From Numida meleagris (Eukaryota; Chordata; Aves; Galliformes; Numididae): a DNA stretch of 64,000 nucleotides. Within the stretch, counting starts at the first letter, position 1. Each line of letters opens with the position of its first letter. Position numbers and translations under genes: made by a program. Under the pieces are notes generated by a model that saw only the letters and a program-made list of their open reading frames with translations, was not told the origin of the DNA and ran no database searches. The stretch lies in NCBI RefSeq assembly GCF_002078875.1, contig NC_034413.1, positions 61,806,453 through 61,870,452 of the forward strand, read 5' to 3'. Below, in pieces: positions 11,021-24,984 of the stretch.

Positions 11021-14000
11021 GAAATGAGCTATCGGTACATGAAGTTTTGCAGTGATTCCCTACTTTGGACTGTAGAAATGTTGGCTTAGAGTCTCCCTGG
11101 AAGCACCACTGCCCCTTGGTTAGTGGAAGCAGTTTTCTGGGCTGCATGGCTGCCAGAGTCTGTCTTTTTTAGCCTACTGCAAGGATAAATGTTAACTTTC
11201 CAGCTGGAATTGCTCTGTTTGCTTTCACAGAGAAAACAGAACTAACAATCCTGGTAATGTTATTAAAAAATATTTGTCATGTCAGAAAGTCTTGCTGCCT
11301 GTAATTACGTTTAAACATCCCAAACTGAATAGCAACATTCAAACTCAGCTAGAGTATTTGATTAAGCTTGGTTAATAGTTACTAATGGCTTTACAGCTTT
11401 TATGTGTGACTCAAGGGAGAGAAAAGGGGAGTTAATGGCAGGCTTATTTGGAAAGCTGTGAATGAATGAGGAGCTCCAAAGCCTTGAACCTCTCCCTGTC
11501 CTGTGCATGGGGGAGGCAGGGAAGATGAGTGCCAGGCCGGGCTGTAAAGCAGATTTTACCAGACTGAAACAAAATTGTAATAGAAAACAAAATAGTTTTT
11601 GTGTCTATTGAATGCAAGGGTATAGTTTTTTTTTTTTTTCTTAAGATTCTGTTTTGTCTCAAGCCTGCAGAAATCTCTTTGCTGGCTGTGCTTGCTGTTG
11701 AGGCTGTGCCCTGCAGCGCAGTGGGGACCTCAGTCCACAGCGTTTGGGTGATTACCGGCTCCTTCGTGGTGCGGCACTCATCAGCTCTGGGCTTTGCCAG
11801 ATACCCACAGTGGTTTGCTGATGCCTTGTCAGCGGAGGAGCTGTGTTACTGGAAATGGCAACCATGCTACTGAATGAAGCAGTGACTCACTCCCGAACTT
11901 AACCACAGTCTGTGCAGTTAAAGGTGCTTTGCACAGAAAAGGCAGCTCCCAGCACGAAGCCTACCTGCGTGGGCAGAGGTGGGTGCTGCAGCCATACAGA
12001 GATGTCCAGTGTAGGGCTTACAGTGGTGCAGTGTGTTTAAAACTGTGTCGGTATAAAATCACACCCCTGATCTGGCTTTAGTAATTAGGGAAATCTGTGC
12101 AGCTTTACTTTTTATTTCACGTCACTCCTCTTTACTGAGCCCCTTGGCAGAAGCCTCACTAACCTCCAACGAAGTGTGCTGTGAAGGTTGCAGTTCTACC
12201 TTATGCAGTGGCATTGCAAAATCCCAAAGAATTAATTTCCAGCACAACTTCTTCCTTTCCCCTGGTTTTCCTGCTCTTCCTGTTTTGAATAAGTCCTTTC
12301 CTATTTGTAATAAAGGGCTATTTCACTTTTGAATTATTTATCAGCTCCATCTAGCGCGCGCTGCTCCTCAGGAATAAATGAGAGCTCCTGAGAGGAAGAT
12401 AGTTTTATGCTTTTTGGCATTAAGCCAAAAGATGGTCCAAAAAAAAAAAAAAAAGTTGTATCCTTTATTACATGCGATGTTTGGACTTTGAGAATAGTTT
12501 ATATTCAGAAATAATATATTGTCAGCGCCTTGAGAAAAGCCATGAGACTCAGGAATGTTTGTTTTTGTTGCTTAAAAAAGATTGTAAGGATAATGTTTAT
12601 GGCACGTCTCATGTTTGAGATACGCTTGTTATTGGGGTGTGAAATAGCATCCTGCTTTACTACCTATTTTGAGTGGGGGAATTCAAAGTTCTGGGGTTTT
12701 ACAAATATGGTTGTGTTTTGTTTTTTTTTTTAATAGGAATCTCAGTAGAATCCCAAGAAGTCAGAATAATACAGGAGCAGACAATCTGGGTGCTGAGCTG
12801 ATAGCGTTTTTGAATAAGTCTGGATGATGGATTTCTGACAAATGTTTTTGGAACAAGCGACAGTTTAGAAAGAAATGCAGGAAGGGGACAGCTATTTTAT
12901 ACTGCAAAGCACCTGGCACATTTACATTCATTTCAGAGACCTGTGCTGCCCTGCTGTGTTCTTGGACAGGTCTGGAGGAGGTGGTAGGAAGATAATAACA
13001 AGTTAAAGGGTTCTGCTGAAAGCACAAAATACCCCCAACAACCCTAAATCAGTGTTTTTAACCCCTTGCTGGCTGCTGCTTTTCTCTTTCGCCGTGTGTT
13101 GTCCTTGAACAGCTGCCGGCAGCTCGGAGCACACCAGGCTCAAAGCACACAAAGGATCAGCAACACGGAGGTTGTGACCTCATGTTAATCGTGCTGCCAT
13201 TTATTGTGCGGCTGCCATGGGACTTCCCCTGCTTTGTCTACAGGCCTGCCTAACCTAATATTCTCTTCAAAAGGCTTCCTTGCAAAAGGAAGAGTTATGA
13301 AATCAAACTTTCTCTTTTATTGGAGCAGCTCGTGTTTATTTTTGATGTGCTTGCTCAGAGAAGCTATTTTTGTCACCGCTGGGGAAAAGCAAGTAGTTTC
13401 CTGTGCATCCCATTTAATCGCTTGTTTTCTAGGGGACAAGAAAAAAGAATCAGGTCAGCAGTCAAGGGATCTTTTTATGTTGATGGCAACTGTTTTATTC
13501 TGCAGAAGTTATAATCTAGATGAGGGAGACAAAAATATTTGGATAAAGATATTCTGGCTCTGTAGAGGAAAAAAAGTGTGTAGTGTTGTTGCAGGGCTAG
13601 CTGGAAGTCTTTTTCAATCTCTAGCTTTATTGTACTCATTTATACTGTGGCACATTTTTTTTTCACCGCAGATTTTACCTTCAGATTCACTGTTAGGTTT
13701 GGTTTATAAAGCCTATGCACAGCTTTTGTAAAACTAACTGTAATCTGTTGCTTCCTACTGATCAGATGGTGGGAGGCATGTATTTTTTTTACCTACTTGA
13801 GGGTGTCTATTATATTCCTGCAAAAATAATGTGCATAAATGCTGAAGGTCTTCTGTGACTGATGATAATGATAACAAAACAAAGCAAAAAAAAATAGTGA
13901 TGAATCCCTAGGATGCGATTGAAGTCTAATCCCCAAAGGGCAGCAAGGCTGTAGCATTGCCCTCCAGTTCTTAAAGCCCAAACTCCTTGCTACCAACATC

Positions 14001-14695
14001 AACTCAAATACATCATTGGTGATTAGCATATAGCTGACCTGTGGTATGTGTTGGGGCGTTCCTTTTTGATACAGCAAAGGGCACCAGCACATATACATAC
14101 TGTCCAATTTGTTTTGCAAACTGGGAAACCCAGAAGAGCAAAGGTTGATTAAGCACAGGGTAACCAGAGCTGCAGAATTCAGTAAAATAGCATTAGATCT
14201 TTACTGGGCCTAAGGGATACTTGGGGGAAAAGAAGATTATGGGTATGTCATAGTAGAGATGACAGGATGCAGTTCTGTCTGGAATTATCCTTGATGTTTT
14301 TATTCCAGTCTGCAGTTAAACTTACCTTTAGTTGGACACATTTAACTTGAGATTCAGGTGCTAGAATGAGCAACATATAATTCAGGTTCTTGAATCTCTT
14401 GTCCCTAGCCGGTGCCTAAAAATGTAACCATTTGCTTCTTAAAATCTTTGTCAGGTTTTCATTCAGAACACGGTAAATGGATGGGCAGGAACAGGAAACG
14501 TTTAAATCCCATGAACACAAAAGCATCGTGTGGCAGCAGAAACAGAATAGCAGCTTTTTGCCAAGTGCCTGGGACAGACGCAGGGCCCTGAGCACCCCCA
14601 CATACTTGTGATGCCGGCACTCAGCCGCATGATGAAATTGTAGCTCGCCAACTTTGTTTCATTACTTGGAGAATCTGTTTCAAATTTTCTTATTT
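11021..14695. other. Non-coding stretch, includes the longest open frame
   Basis: Includes T14 at 11626-11639, A16 at 12439-12454 and a T run near 12720-12731. The longest open frame of the window is on plus, ending at 13731: 175 codons from a GTG, about 144 codons from the first ATG at 13297. Its translation is rich in Leu, Phe, Ser and Cys, has no recognisable domain and shows no repeat or splice pattern, so I leave it as a chance frame. The 13076-13270 segment, slightly GC-richer, looks evolutionarily constrained by texture only. Confidence 0.45.
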
Positions 14696-14760
14696 AAAAA
14701 AAAAAAAACAAACAAAAAACAACAAAACCCCAAAACAAAAAAACCAACAGAAAAACCCCA
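14696..14760 (+). repeat. A/C-rich low-complexity tract
   Basis: About 65 bases of almost only A and C, starting with a pure A run and then mixed CAA, CAAAA and CCCC units. It is consistent with a decayed simple repeat or a poly(A) tail whose retroposon body is no longer visible. Confidence 0.75.
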
Positions 14761-17700
14761 ACCTATAAAATATGGCTCATTACCAAGTTTAAAGAATATC
14801 TGTAATGGATACTCTCAAGCTTGTGGGTAATGGAGGGTATCCTTTGTAGAGTTACCTAAAATGACCCTTTCCATGTTTAAACCATTTGCTACCACCACTG
14901 CAAAATGAATTACAAGGGTATTTTAAAGGAAATGTATATTGATTAAAAGTTTCCTGAGATCCTTCAGCTGTGGTTCAAACTTGTCACAACACTGGTGCCG
15001 TCAAGTGTCTGATGTTCTACAACTGGATGTTGGACAGAGAGACACTCATGTTTTAAGACACAAGAGGTGCAGGTTAAGGCCATTGCCCCAGGCAGGGGAC
15101 ACTGATGTGGCACGTCCTAGTGGCATACCACTTTTGAACACTTGCTTACCAAAGTTGCTGGCAAGTTGTTTGCAAAGCAAATCATAGAAAATATGGACAT
15201 TGAGAGGCTGTGCAGCCCTCTCCCTACCTCAGCTTGCAGTGAGTCTTGTGTCATATCTGGCAGCTTCAGCGAGGAGGTGGCACAGCCCTTGCAGCAGGAT
15301 CTGTTCTGGTACTGTGCTCTTTTGTAGAAATGTAAGCAGGAGTCTGCAGTTTTGAAGCTGTCATTCCAAATACCTGTTTGAAAACACTTCAAGTGTCTTT
15401 TCGTAGTTCTCTCAAGATAACCGTGGTTCCTTCTGTCTTTCTCAAGAGCTTATCTGCTCTGGACCTCTTCACGTTCTCTTCTGGTCTCTCTCCAATACGT
15501 TTCTTTTCTTTGTAAGCAGGGAAGTTAGTGTTTGCAAACTTTGGGCAAAATAGAAAGCAAAACTGAAGAATTAACATTTAGCAATTCAGCTAATTCAGCT
15601 TGTTCCAGGTGGCCCACCGCCAATTTAATGAATTTCTTGTAATTCTGATGTAAGTGATTGGGATGCCTTCATTTTCTGAATGTTGCAATTCACTTATTCT
15701 CTTTTTATTCTCTCCTTCTCTGATCTATAGTATATACTCGCTGTTAGATTTCAGATGGGATTTTTGAGTGACCAAGAATGGAAAGAAGAGATACAGCACA
15801 AGAAAGTGGAAATTTACTGGCTGCTGTTCTCCTTCCCATCCGCACAGTGATTTATCTCCATCTTCATCTGCAAACCAGATGCCCTCTCCACTTTCTAACT
15901 CTGATTCAGCCCTCCTTACTATTGTGACAGTAGTCAGGGACATAACAAAACTCCTCTTGTGTTTCCGTGCTATCCTAAGATAGCTGAAGTAGTACCAGAA
16001 CCCTTTTTTGTGTCCAAGAACAAAGGCTTCAGCCACAGAAATATCGCAAAACTCAATTTTTGTTTCCTTTGTGAATGTAAATCTTGGATGGATGTTTGCT
16101 GAGAGCAGCAATCCTTTATGGCTATAAATGAGAACAGAATATGGCCCTGCTTGTTTATAGGAAAAAAAAAACCCACATGGTTTGGGCTTTCAGTGACGTT
16201 AACTTTTGGTTGCTGATCTGTCCAATGGTTTTCAAATTATGATTTCTAAAAGGTTATTCATAAGGCATCTGCTGAAGGATTTTTGGCCTAAGCAGTCTGG
16301 CAAAGTGCTGGTTTTATGTGCTCCATATCTGGGATCTTGACTGTAATTGCTTCTACTTGCTTATCGTTGCTGTGCTGCTTTGCAGCTCTGACTCATGGTT
16401 ACCTGCAGTAATAATCTTGGCCTTTTCCACCGAACAAATGGACCAGATTCAGAAGTGGCGCTGCAGAAAAGCTGCAAATGCGGTCCACATGTATAGACTT
16501 TAGAAGTGTGAATTGAAGGCACATTTTTTGTTGGGGAGAATGTGCCAAACGGGTCAGGTCTCACAGAAGCCAAAAGTTTGGGTTCTTCAGTGAAAAAACT
16601 CCAGTTTTAGTGAGGCTGAGATTATTTGGAAGAACAGCTCTTACCTAGGTTGGCAACAAGACCATGAGAAAAACATCTCAAATTGTGCAGCCTTCTCTGA
16701 GAGAGGCAGCAAAATGCACAGTAACAAAATTCCCTCGAGGCTGTGTAAGCCTGTGAATGCAACAACTCCTGTGATAGTTTCATGTCTACTAGACGTATTG
16801 TTGTTTTCGTAGCAACACGTGGGAAAAATTCTAATCAATCTGATGTTGTAAATTTGTTGTACCTGCGTGGTAAAATAAACCAACAACAATGAAAGGAAAG
16901 AAGAAAGAATAAATAACGCTGAACTTTCTGAAAGCTGAGAGTGATGTCTTGGGATGGTGGAGACCTGTGCCTGGCTGTTTGCACTGCTGCGTGTTTAGTA
17001 GCCACAGGCTGCAATGTGGTGACAACAGGCATTTCCTGGCTGGGCCTGTAATTCCTAGAACAGAATGTTTTCCATGCCTAGAATACCGGATAAGATCTGA
17101 ATTTCCTCTTTTTATAGCTAAAGGAAAGCACCCGTCTGACCAGTCATTTTACTCAGTACTTTCCAATCTATAGCTAAAAGATAGGGAGTAGTTCAGATTG
17201 GACTTCATTCTTGAAAAAAGAGTCTGATGGAAGGGAAAGTGTTGTTTCTGCCTTTGGAATCGGACTGCTCAGGAGTGATGAGGAATCCCCAGCTGGTGCT
17301 GTGCGTATGGTAACAAATGGTCTTGTGCAAGGAGTGGATCTACACTGTGAGCTGGTTGTTGTGGAGGAGCTGATGTTTGCATTTTGGGCACAGATGTTCA
17401 GATCATGCATTTGTGGTGGAGATGCACCAACCATTTGAGCATTGTCCACAAAGAGGCACTTTGGATACCCCAAGCCCTCTCTGCTGCACAAATGAAAGAG
17501 CAGTGAACAGGAACAACTGGGAGATGTCTCCAAAAATGTATTCCTGACCACTGGAATGGCTGCACCTTCCTTCACCCTAGAGTGCGTGCAAGGCCATTGC
17601 TTGCATGCACAATTTTACCACTTGCTTTCCTGTTCCTGGTGATAATTACTATGGTGACTCTGAAGGACAGACACCTCCAGAACTTCTCCTCCTTCACGTC

Positions 17701-19401
17701 CCCCTTCCTTGGTGCAGCACGTTTGCCTCTGACACTCAGCTTCCAGCCCCTTCGCCCTCGTCTCTCCAGGGGCATCCGTGTGTGCATCAGCGCTGCTCCC
17801 ACTCAAGTGGCTGCTATTTTGGAAAAGAGCAAGGAGGATATCAGCCCCTGTGCAGAGCGCTTACTGGAAGTGCACGGCTGAGTCACAGCAATTACTAGGG
17901 TATCTGAGGTTAAGGGAGTGATGAGTAACTGAGGTCTCACACTGTAAGGATGCCAGATCCTGACTCCTTGTGCACCTTATGGAGAGAAGTAGTTTGCAAG
18001 CCTTAAGTAAGGAATTTACAATACTTTAAAAAAATCGTATTTATTTATTTTAACCTCTGGACCAGGCTCTGCAGAATGAGAGCCCAGTGAAACATGGGAG
18101 AATCAGATTCTTGCTTCTTATCTTGCAAGCGTGCCGAGTGCTCGTCCTTATCAACTGGTGCACCACATCCTCAGCAGACGAACAATTGATGCCTGATAGC
18201 AGACGTTCCTGGGAATACAAATCCCCACGCTGCCATGTTATGCATTCATAAGGCAATTATCAAAATGGAGGTGATCTTGTTGAGCGTATAATTTGGATGC
18301 TGAATAATCCCACTCAAATGCAGTATCAATGCAGAGTGAAGGAGGTGTTTTTGCACGTTTGAATATGAATATTTTAAGGCAGAGAATATAGCCCTGCAGA
18401 TCTGGTAGCTGTCCCTTGTTCGTACTGTGCACCTACAGGCAGTCTTGATGTTTTAGTGCAATTGCCTCAACCATTTTTCCTGAAGCAGCTTATGCTGCCA
18501 ACTGCTTAGCAGTTTATCTAACTCTGTATACTCCTATGAATTATTGACTTCTGTATGCAATCCTGTCAGATGTACCAGGTGGTCACTCCTCCTTTTCTTG
18601 TTAAGCTCAATGTGGTTTTACTTTGGGGTTTTCTGTGCCTCTGTGAAATTCATGGCAAGCTTGGCTGCCTCTCAATCCCCAGCTTTCCTTTCCTCACTGC
18701 TGTGATACTGCTGTGCCACCTCCTCCTGCAGGGTGCTTGCCACAAGGAGTGGGAGCCGCAGCTCATACACATCAAATTCTCCAACTAAAAATCCAGAGGT
18801 GTCATACCAGTCACTTCTACCCTGAGGCCAGACAGGCTTGTGGGGATTTTTATCACGTAATGAAATGCTTCCACTGACAGTGTCTAAATGAAGAAGAATA
18901 TCATATGCACCTGGTGGAAATTAATTCAAAACCTAAATATAATTAAAATTGTTTTTAAAGGAGGACAAATCCTGTTGAATTAAAAATACGGAAGATTTCT
19001 TTTTAAATGCTTTTCTAATAAATGTTAGTTTTGGGTCTGATTCACTGAAGTAATGAGAAACTTTCAGAGAGATACATGTTTTTCTTAGAAATATTGGCTT
19101 TCATTTATGTAGACTGCTTGCAGACTGTGTGGACCTTTTACTGGAGAACAGGTCTTGCTATCATTACTTGAAAGCCAGATGAGCAAAGAAAGCTTGCTTA
19201 ATTAAGAAGTTATTCCAGGACTGAAGAGTAGCTCAGGGTGTCACAGCTTTGCCCTTTCTTCCCCTTAGGGCCAAGGTGACACAAGTGGCAGCTCCTGATT
19301 TTTGATGCTTTAGGGGATGGTGCATGTTCACAAGTTTTCTCTGGTGTCACATTTGTTCCCCAAAATTTCTGAACTTAGTAAGTGTCTTCTGTGATGCCCC
19401 T
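14761..19401. other. Non-coding stretch, no gene recognised
   Basis: Short overlapping open frames occur on both strands (for example around 15725-16111 minus, 17174-17575 minus and 17582-17898 plus), none with a recognisable domain. The 18840-19030 part is AT-rich with several TAATT/ATTAA words and has the texture of a conserved non-coding element, though this cannot be tested here. A weak CR1-like phrase near 15440-15500 was considered and not accepted. Confidence 0.45.
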
Positions 19402-19615
19402 AAAGGTTGGATATTAGGAAAAAATTTGTCTCTGGAAGAATGGTGAGGCAGTGGAACAGGCGGCCCAGGGAAGAGATGGAGTTACCATCCCTGGAGGTTT
19501 TCAGGAAATGTGTTGATGTGGCACTGAGGGACGTGGTTAGCGGGCATGGTGGGAATGGGCTGATGGTTGGACTAGATCTCAGAGGTCTTTTCCAGCCTCG
19601 CTGATTCTATGATTA
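19402..19615 (+). mobile_element. CR1 LINE, 3' tail fragment, plus strand
   Basis: About 214 bases matching the extreme 3' end of an avian CR1 LINE. They include the coding end of ORF2 and the tail 'GGTTGGACTAGATCTCAGAGGTC', ending in the CR1 terminal repeat CTGATTCTATGATT. CR1 elements are non-LTR retrotransposons that prime at the 3' end and are usually truncated at the 5' side, as here. There is no poly(A) tail, as expected for CR1. The wording of the tail (ACTAGATCTCAGAGGTC) differs from the other three CR1 tails here, so this is a different and probably older subfamily. Confidence 0.95.
19407..19604 (+). pseudogene. CR1 ORF2 C-terminal remnant
   Basis: The frame is open for about 65 codons and reads the typical end of CR1 ORF2, beginning LDIRKKF and continuing with VRQWNRRPRE and LPSLEVFRK. 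It runs past the usual ORF2 stop position into the 3' UTR and stops at 19602-19604. ORF2 of CR1 encodes the endonuclease and reverse transcriptase; this piece is the C-terminal tail only, without catalytic parts. It is a dead fragment with no start of its own. Confidence 0.85.
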
Positions 19616-21433
19616 TAAAACCTAAACCAGAAATGAGCCAAATGGAAGCATTTTTCCCCTGACGGTGCGAAGCCCTGGTTATGCAGGGTGGCTTTATGAC
19701 TCTCTTTTTGGTTAAACCAGGCGTCCATCATTGCCCTTGGGCTTTCCCCAGGGTGGGCAGGGTGTGGGGTGCTGAGCCCAGAGGGCACACAGACCCAGCC
19801 CCGCTGCTGTGCTTCCCGTGCCTGCTCAGCCGTGGCACGGTAATTGTGCAGCCAATTAGGCTTTGTTGCAAGCAGCTGTGACAAAATATACTTTGTTTTA
19901 ATAACAATCATTATTTGACAAGCCACTAAAAAATTAAAACAGATGCAGCCATTATAGCTCTACCTGCTTTCTTTAGTCATGAATGAAATTGCAGTTTGTT
20001 CAGGGAATACAACAGACCCTAAATATGGTGATCAGGCAAAATCTTTTCACCCGGCTGCCTTCACACAGAGGAGCTCGCAGACTCCTGTGCTCCCGGCGGC
20101 TCCGGGTGAGACAGTGAGCTGACAGATTTCAGAATAAACTCAAGGCAAGCTCAAGGCAGTGATGGGAGGGCAACCTGCACTCTCCTTCTCCCTCCTCTCC
20201 TGTGTGAGTGCTAGGTCCCCACAAAGCTCCAGATTAAACTGCAGGGTTATTTTTGTGTGAGGAGTTTTGCCTTTTTAAAAAATATTCTCCCAGAAAGTTA
20301 ATTAAAATCTTTCTTCCACCTGTAGTAGCAGGAATGTTTTCTGGTAATGAAAGTACCAGCAGTTATCATTCTTTATCATTCAGGGATTATTTTCCAGGGA
20401 AGAAGGCACTGAAAAATTGCAACATCTGAGCTCTATTTGTATGAGAGAGAGTGTTTGAAAATGTCTGTTGTGGATAAGAAGAAAGCAATGTTTTGTTTCA
20501 AAGCCTGTGATTAAATTCTCCCATTTTCTAAACATGCTTATCATTAGACCCACTGCCACTGGTCACATAAGGAATGACGTCTAATATTAGGAGTAATGGG
20601 GACTTGTATGCTTTACGTATGTCCTTGGCTGGACAGGAAAGTACTTAAGAGGGAGCTGTCTCGGGTTAGAAGGAGCAACACTTGCCTTTTCCGTGTTGGC
20701 TCTCGCTTTGCCCCAACTTCCCTTCCTTTTGGCATATAGTTCGCGCCGTGGGCTTGTATGAACAGCAAGGTTGTATTTTTCATTTGTGTAAGAAAAACAT
20801 AATGGTATTATTCTGCTTTGGTTTTGTTGTTATTTTTTTTCCTGGCCTTTATCCTTTACATCAGATCATTCTTTAGCAATCTCCTTCTCATCTGTTCGAT
20901 CTGTTTTTACTTTTTCTCACTCTTAAGGCCATTACTGACAATTTTAACATTACCTACAGACTAACTGTGTCAAGAAGAGAGCCAGGGTATTTACAAAGAG
21001 AGAAATGTGTGTCATGAGCTTTAGCTGTTCTCTGTTATCCACTTCTTGATGTTTTCCACTGTACCATGAGTCCTGTAGGGTCCAGTTAAACCAATATCTG
21101 AGCATTTCCAGTAAAATCAGTGGGATGAGTAGAATCAGCAAGAGCTAGTCAGCTATGACAGAACTACAGCATTACGCTGAAATTCCATGTTAGGTCTCCC
21201 TAGGGTCCTACTGGCTTTCATATTTCTATTCACTTAATATTGTAAGGCATAGTAAATGTTGGTAGCTTGATGGAGGTGAAGTGAGGAGATGACGCTCCCA
21301 GGCAGTGCTGCCTTGGGTCGTGGCCTCATCAGTTTCTTGTGCAGGATCTTGGCAATGGGAAAGAGTCTTCTCAGTTACTGTTCCTCTGGATGTCAGAGGA
21401 TCCTTGAGATCCTTAAATGACTTTTGTTAACTT
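19616..21433. other. Non-coding stretch, locally GC-rich
   Basis: Two local GC rises lie at about 19735-19830 and 20050-20120. The second contains CCCGGCGGCTCCGGGTGAG but is far too short for a CpG island. Otherwise the DNA is ordinary and AT-leaning. No gene or repeat is recognised. Confidence 0.5.
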
Positions 21434-21490
21434 AAAAAACAAAATGGAACAAAACGAAAAAGAAACCACAAAACCAAAAAACAACAGAGA
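21434..21490 (+). repeat. A/C-rich low-complexity tract
   Basis: A-rich run interrupted by C and occasional G (AAAACAAAATGG, then AAACCACAAAACC). It is of the same type as 10980-11020 and 14696-14760, and no element body is attached. Confidence 0.6.
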
Positions 21491-24400
21491 AAGGAATGCA
21501 TGCACAGTGTACATGGTTTTGGAAAGTCAATTATGAACAGGGGAAAATTTGTTAAAACTATATTAGCAGACTTTACTAGGAAATCAACTGGACTTCTCAA
21601 AAAATAATTCATCCTAACCATGGTTTTGTAGAGGAAGTTGCTGAGTAGAAACTTCTTACACTTTTTTCAAGTGATAATTTGGGGATGCAGTCATGTCAGT
21701 TGACTCGTCCAAATCGCAGACAGCTTCAAAACAAGATTAAGGAAGCTGGAATTCCTGGCTCTTGGCCCTGCACTCAGCCCGTTTACCCTGATGGAGGAGA
21801 GGAAACCACAGCACACCAGGCACTCGAAGCACATGCCATTAAAGAGAACACGAGACTTTTCAATTAGGCCCAATTTCAGCAAGGTGCTTTCAGCGTGCAC
21901 TTAATGTGGTGTGATTTATGTGACTTCACATGTTTTCCACAGGGTTACTCATACTTAATGTCATTTGTTTGCTGAATCAGGGCCTAAATCAGATCGTCTT
22001 GTAAAACTTCCTAGTTAATTAGTGATCTCTTATTATCTTGTGCCCAGAGCAGTTTCCAAACTGGTATTTTTGAGCCTGTGGGTATAGTTAGTTTAAAATA
22101 ATCAAGATAAATGCTGGATTTGGAATGCTACTCTTATCCAAATTGCATGTTAACTAAAAATACTGTTTGAATAAGCACTATCGGATGCAAATAATGTTAA
22201 AGAACAGAAGCAGCCTCTGCGTAAAGTTTAGGAGATGTTAAAGATCAGGAAGAAGAGGGAATAAACAAGAGATGTTGACATATTGAAGAATAAACAACTT
22301 ATTCATCAGATTTGTGACACAAGGTTTTGTAGTAACTGGGGACTAGTATTTTTCTCCAGCTGTTGTTACTTGGCGCGAGCTTTAGGTTAATTTGTCAGTT
22401 AAAGTAGAGGCGCAGGATTATGGAGCAAGAGTGGTAATGTGTTTATACTATGTGACAGAAAATCTGTGTTTAGTTATTGTCCTTACTGTAAATTTCCCAT
22501 TAGACAGTGGGCAAGTCTCTTAAACTATGTGTGCTTCAGCTCCGTGTTCTGCTTCACGTTTCATCTATCCATTTTTTTGCATTTTCAGAGTTCAGGTTTG
22601 CAAAACAGAGCATGTATTCCATTTTAGCTCAATAGACCCTGAATCTTACTACTTCATGTAGTTGTTTCTGAAATACAAACAATAATATGCAATACAATAA
22701 TCAGACAATAAAATGATATAAACTACACTGTTCTGTCATTTTTATTTGGAAAAAAAAAATACCGTCCTGACCTCATTTCTTTTGGGATAGTGTCCTTCTA
22801 CAAGAAGCAGTGTTTCCCTTTGAGATGCGCTGAAGTTCTCCAGCTCGTCCTCATCACTGCTTAGACAACTCATGCTGTCCAAAACCTTGGTGCTCTGTTG
22901 GTGTAACTAACCATGAGCCTAATCTAGATCCCATTCTGAACTGTGTTTTCTTTAATGGTACTTGGTGTGATCAATTTACCATTTTATCATCTTCAGAATG
23001 CTTTTAAATATTAAGTGCCACTGTTATTTAAGGTGAATATTACACGGTAGAAGTAATTATTCTTTTGTGTGGAGCTGTGAAGCAGGTAATTTTTCTGTTG
23101 TGAATGCCCTGAACAGCAGCTATAATATTCTAAGAGTTCTACCTTTAGAAAAGATGTCTATTCTTAGGTCTCATGGCTGACCATAGCCATAGTTCTTTAC
23201 ATCTAAGCTTGTGTAGATGGGAAACATATGTTTTGTTCTTGGAATACAGGAATACCAGAAGCGGCGAGGAAACTTTTGCAGCGTCAGCAAAATGTACAGC
23301 TAGAACCAATGGCACCAAATTTCTGTAGGACATTTAACTTGTGCATCTTCTTCCTGGTCCCTGTGTAATGGGATTGAATCAGTTTACTTACTGTTCTTTG
23401 GTCTTGTCTTGAAATTGAAAGAAAAGTATGGCACTTCCATGATTTGTAAGATTATCCCTCTTCATTTGTTTTCAAATTGTTTTCTTGAAGGAGATGTAGC
23501 CAATTAAATTAAATAATCTAAATTATGCCTTAGAAGCACCACCGAGTAACTTCAGCTGAAATGGTGAAAGAATTAATGCCATCTTGTCATCGTTTTCGTA
23601 TTTCTGACATAACAGTAAAACATATATTTGCTTGGTATTGGTGCTGACATAATGCTGTTGTGCATTAACTCTGAAAACATGAGGATGTATTTAAAAGTTC
23701 ATCTTTATCACATAGGATTTCAATTTCAATCTGATAGGGCTTCCAAATAAATTAGGAAGTATGGAAAAAATTATTTGCTGGTTACAATATGCCTATTAAT
23801 TTGAACTGCAGTAGAAGTTTGTGTAGATGATATTCATCTCCTTGTTGCCAGTAGTTCTCTATGGTGGAGTTGGATGATATTTTATGATCTGCCAAATTTG
23901 TTTGCATTTCTGACACAGTTACGTGGCATTACTAAGGTCAAATTAAGGGGACTTGAGGGAACTAAACATAAAAAAATATTTAAGGCAGAAAGTAAAATGT
24001 TTTCAATATAAGTAAAATAACAGCCACCAGTCAGAAATGGTAGTGGATGGACATGATTGCAAAATAGTACTGGAACTGTCCAAGAGTATTCAAGAAATCC
24101 CTTCATAGAAAGAAGTGTCAAAATGCACTGCAAATCTTATGCTGCTTTTCAAGCTGTCATATTAAGCACTTCTAAGATATAGAGAAGGAATTTTCTAACA
24201 TCCTCATTGTCAGCCTTCCTCAGCCTCTCTGACTGCCAAATCTACCAGCGATTTCTGTAGGGAAACCTGACTACAAAAGAGCACTGAATCTTATCTAGCC
24301 ACCCTAGAGATGCTCACTATGCTGCTGGGTCATGAATATATATTCATCCTGGAGAATACACAAAAAAGGTACAATTTGCATAATGCTGTATTTTAATCTG

Positions 24401-24984
24401 ACACATGTAAATACCTCATCTGTAAGGTCATTCATACTCAAAGACAATGAAGTGAACTCTCCAGAAAATGTTACAGGGGTAAAAAGGTACTTAGCTATAC
24501 GCCATGAAAATGCAGGAGGAAAACAGACACCTAGCTAATACAGCTTGAAATTGTTGGTCTTCATGGTTTTTCTGAAAGTCCATTGAATTTAACAGACGGA
24601 TTCTCCTTGAATTACTTAGGACTTGCACTTGACTGCAAGTGTGCACTTATTTTAGAAGTGTAAAATTCATGTAATTGTCAAAGCAACATACAAAACCACA
24701 GCAAACGGTCTAAAAATCTGATGAACTAATTGATTAAGGGAATCTCCCACGGCTTCTCTTTGTATTACAGTGCTGCAAGTTTGAATGGTAGGTGAGGTGC
24801 AATTAAAGGAGTTTTCAATTTAGTACTTCAAAGTTTGAGGTCTGCATGGTAGATAATCAGTCACTTGGCGTGGATTTTATTATGTGCCATGTGCAGCTGA
24901 ACAGCTTTTGATGAAGGCTAATTTAAATTCTCTGGAATGCAACAATACAATATTGACTTGATGTATATCCTATTTGATTTGAAA
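21491..24984. other. Non-coding stretch, no gene recognised
   Basis: AT-rich DNA with stops in all frames and only short open frames. It holds an A/T-rich patch at about 22670-22760. No transposon consensus, RNA gene or exon is recognised. Several AT-rich parts (22130-22300, 23480-23800) have the texture of slowly evolving DNA, which cannot be tested here. Confidence 0.45.

Noticed and set aside
15395..15500. Possible minus-strand CR1 wording (TCTTCTGGTCTCTCTCCAAT)
   Set aside because: One phrase resembles a CR1 segment but the sequence before and after it does not continue the consensus in order.
17174..17898. Overlapping open frames of 60-133 codons on both strands
   Set aside because: Mutually overlapping, several starting at non-ATG codons, no known domain and no supporting splice sites.
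20060..20120. CpG-island promoter
   Set aside because: Only a few CpGs over some 60 bases; far too short and isolated.
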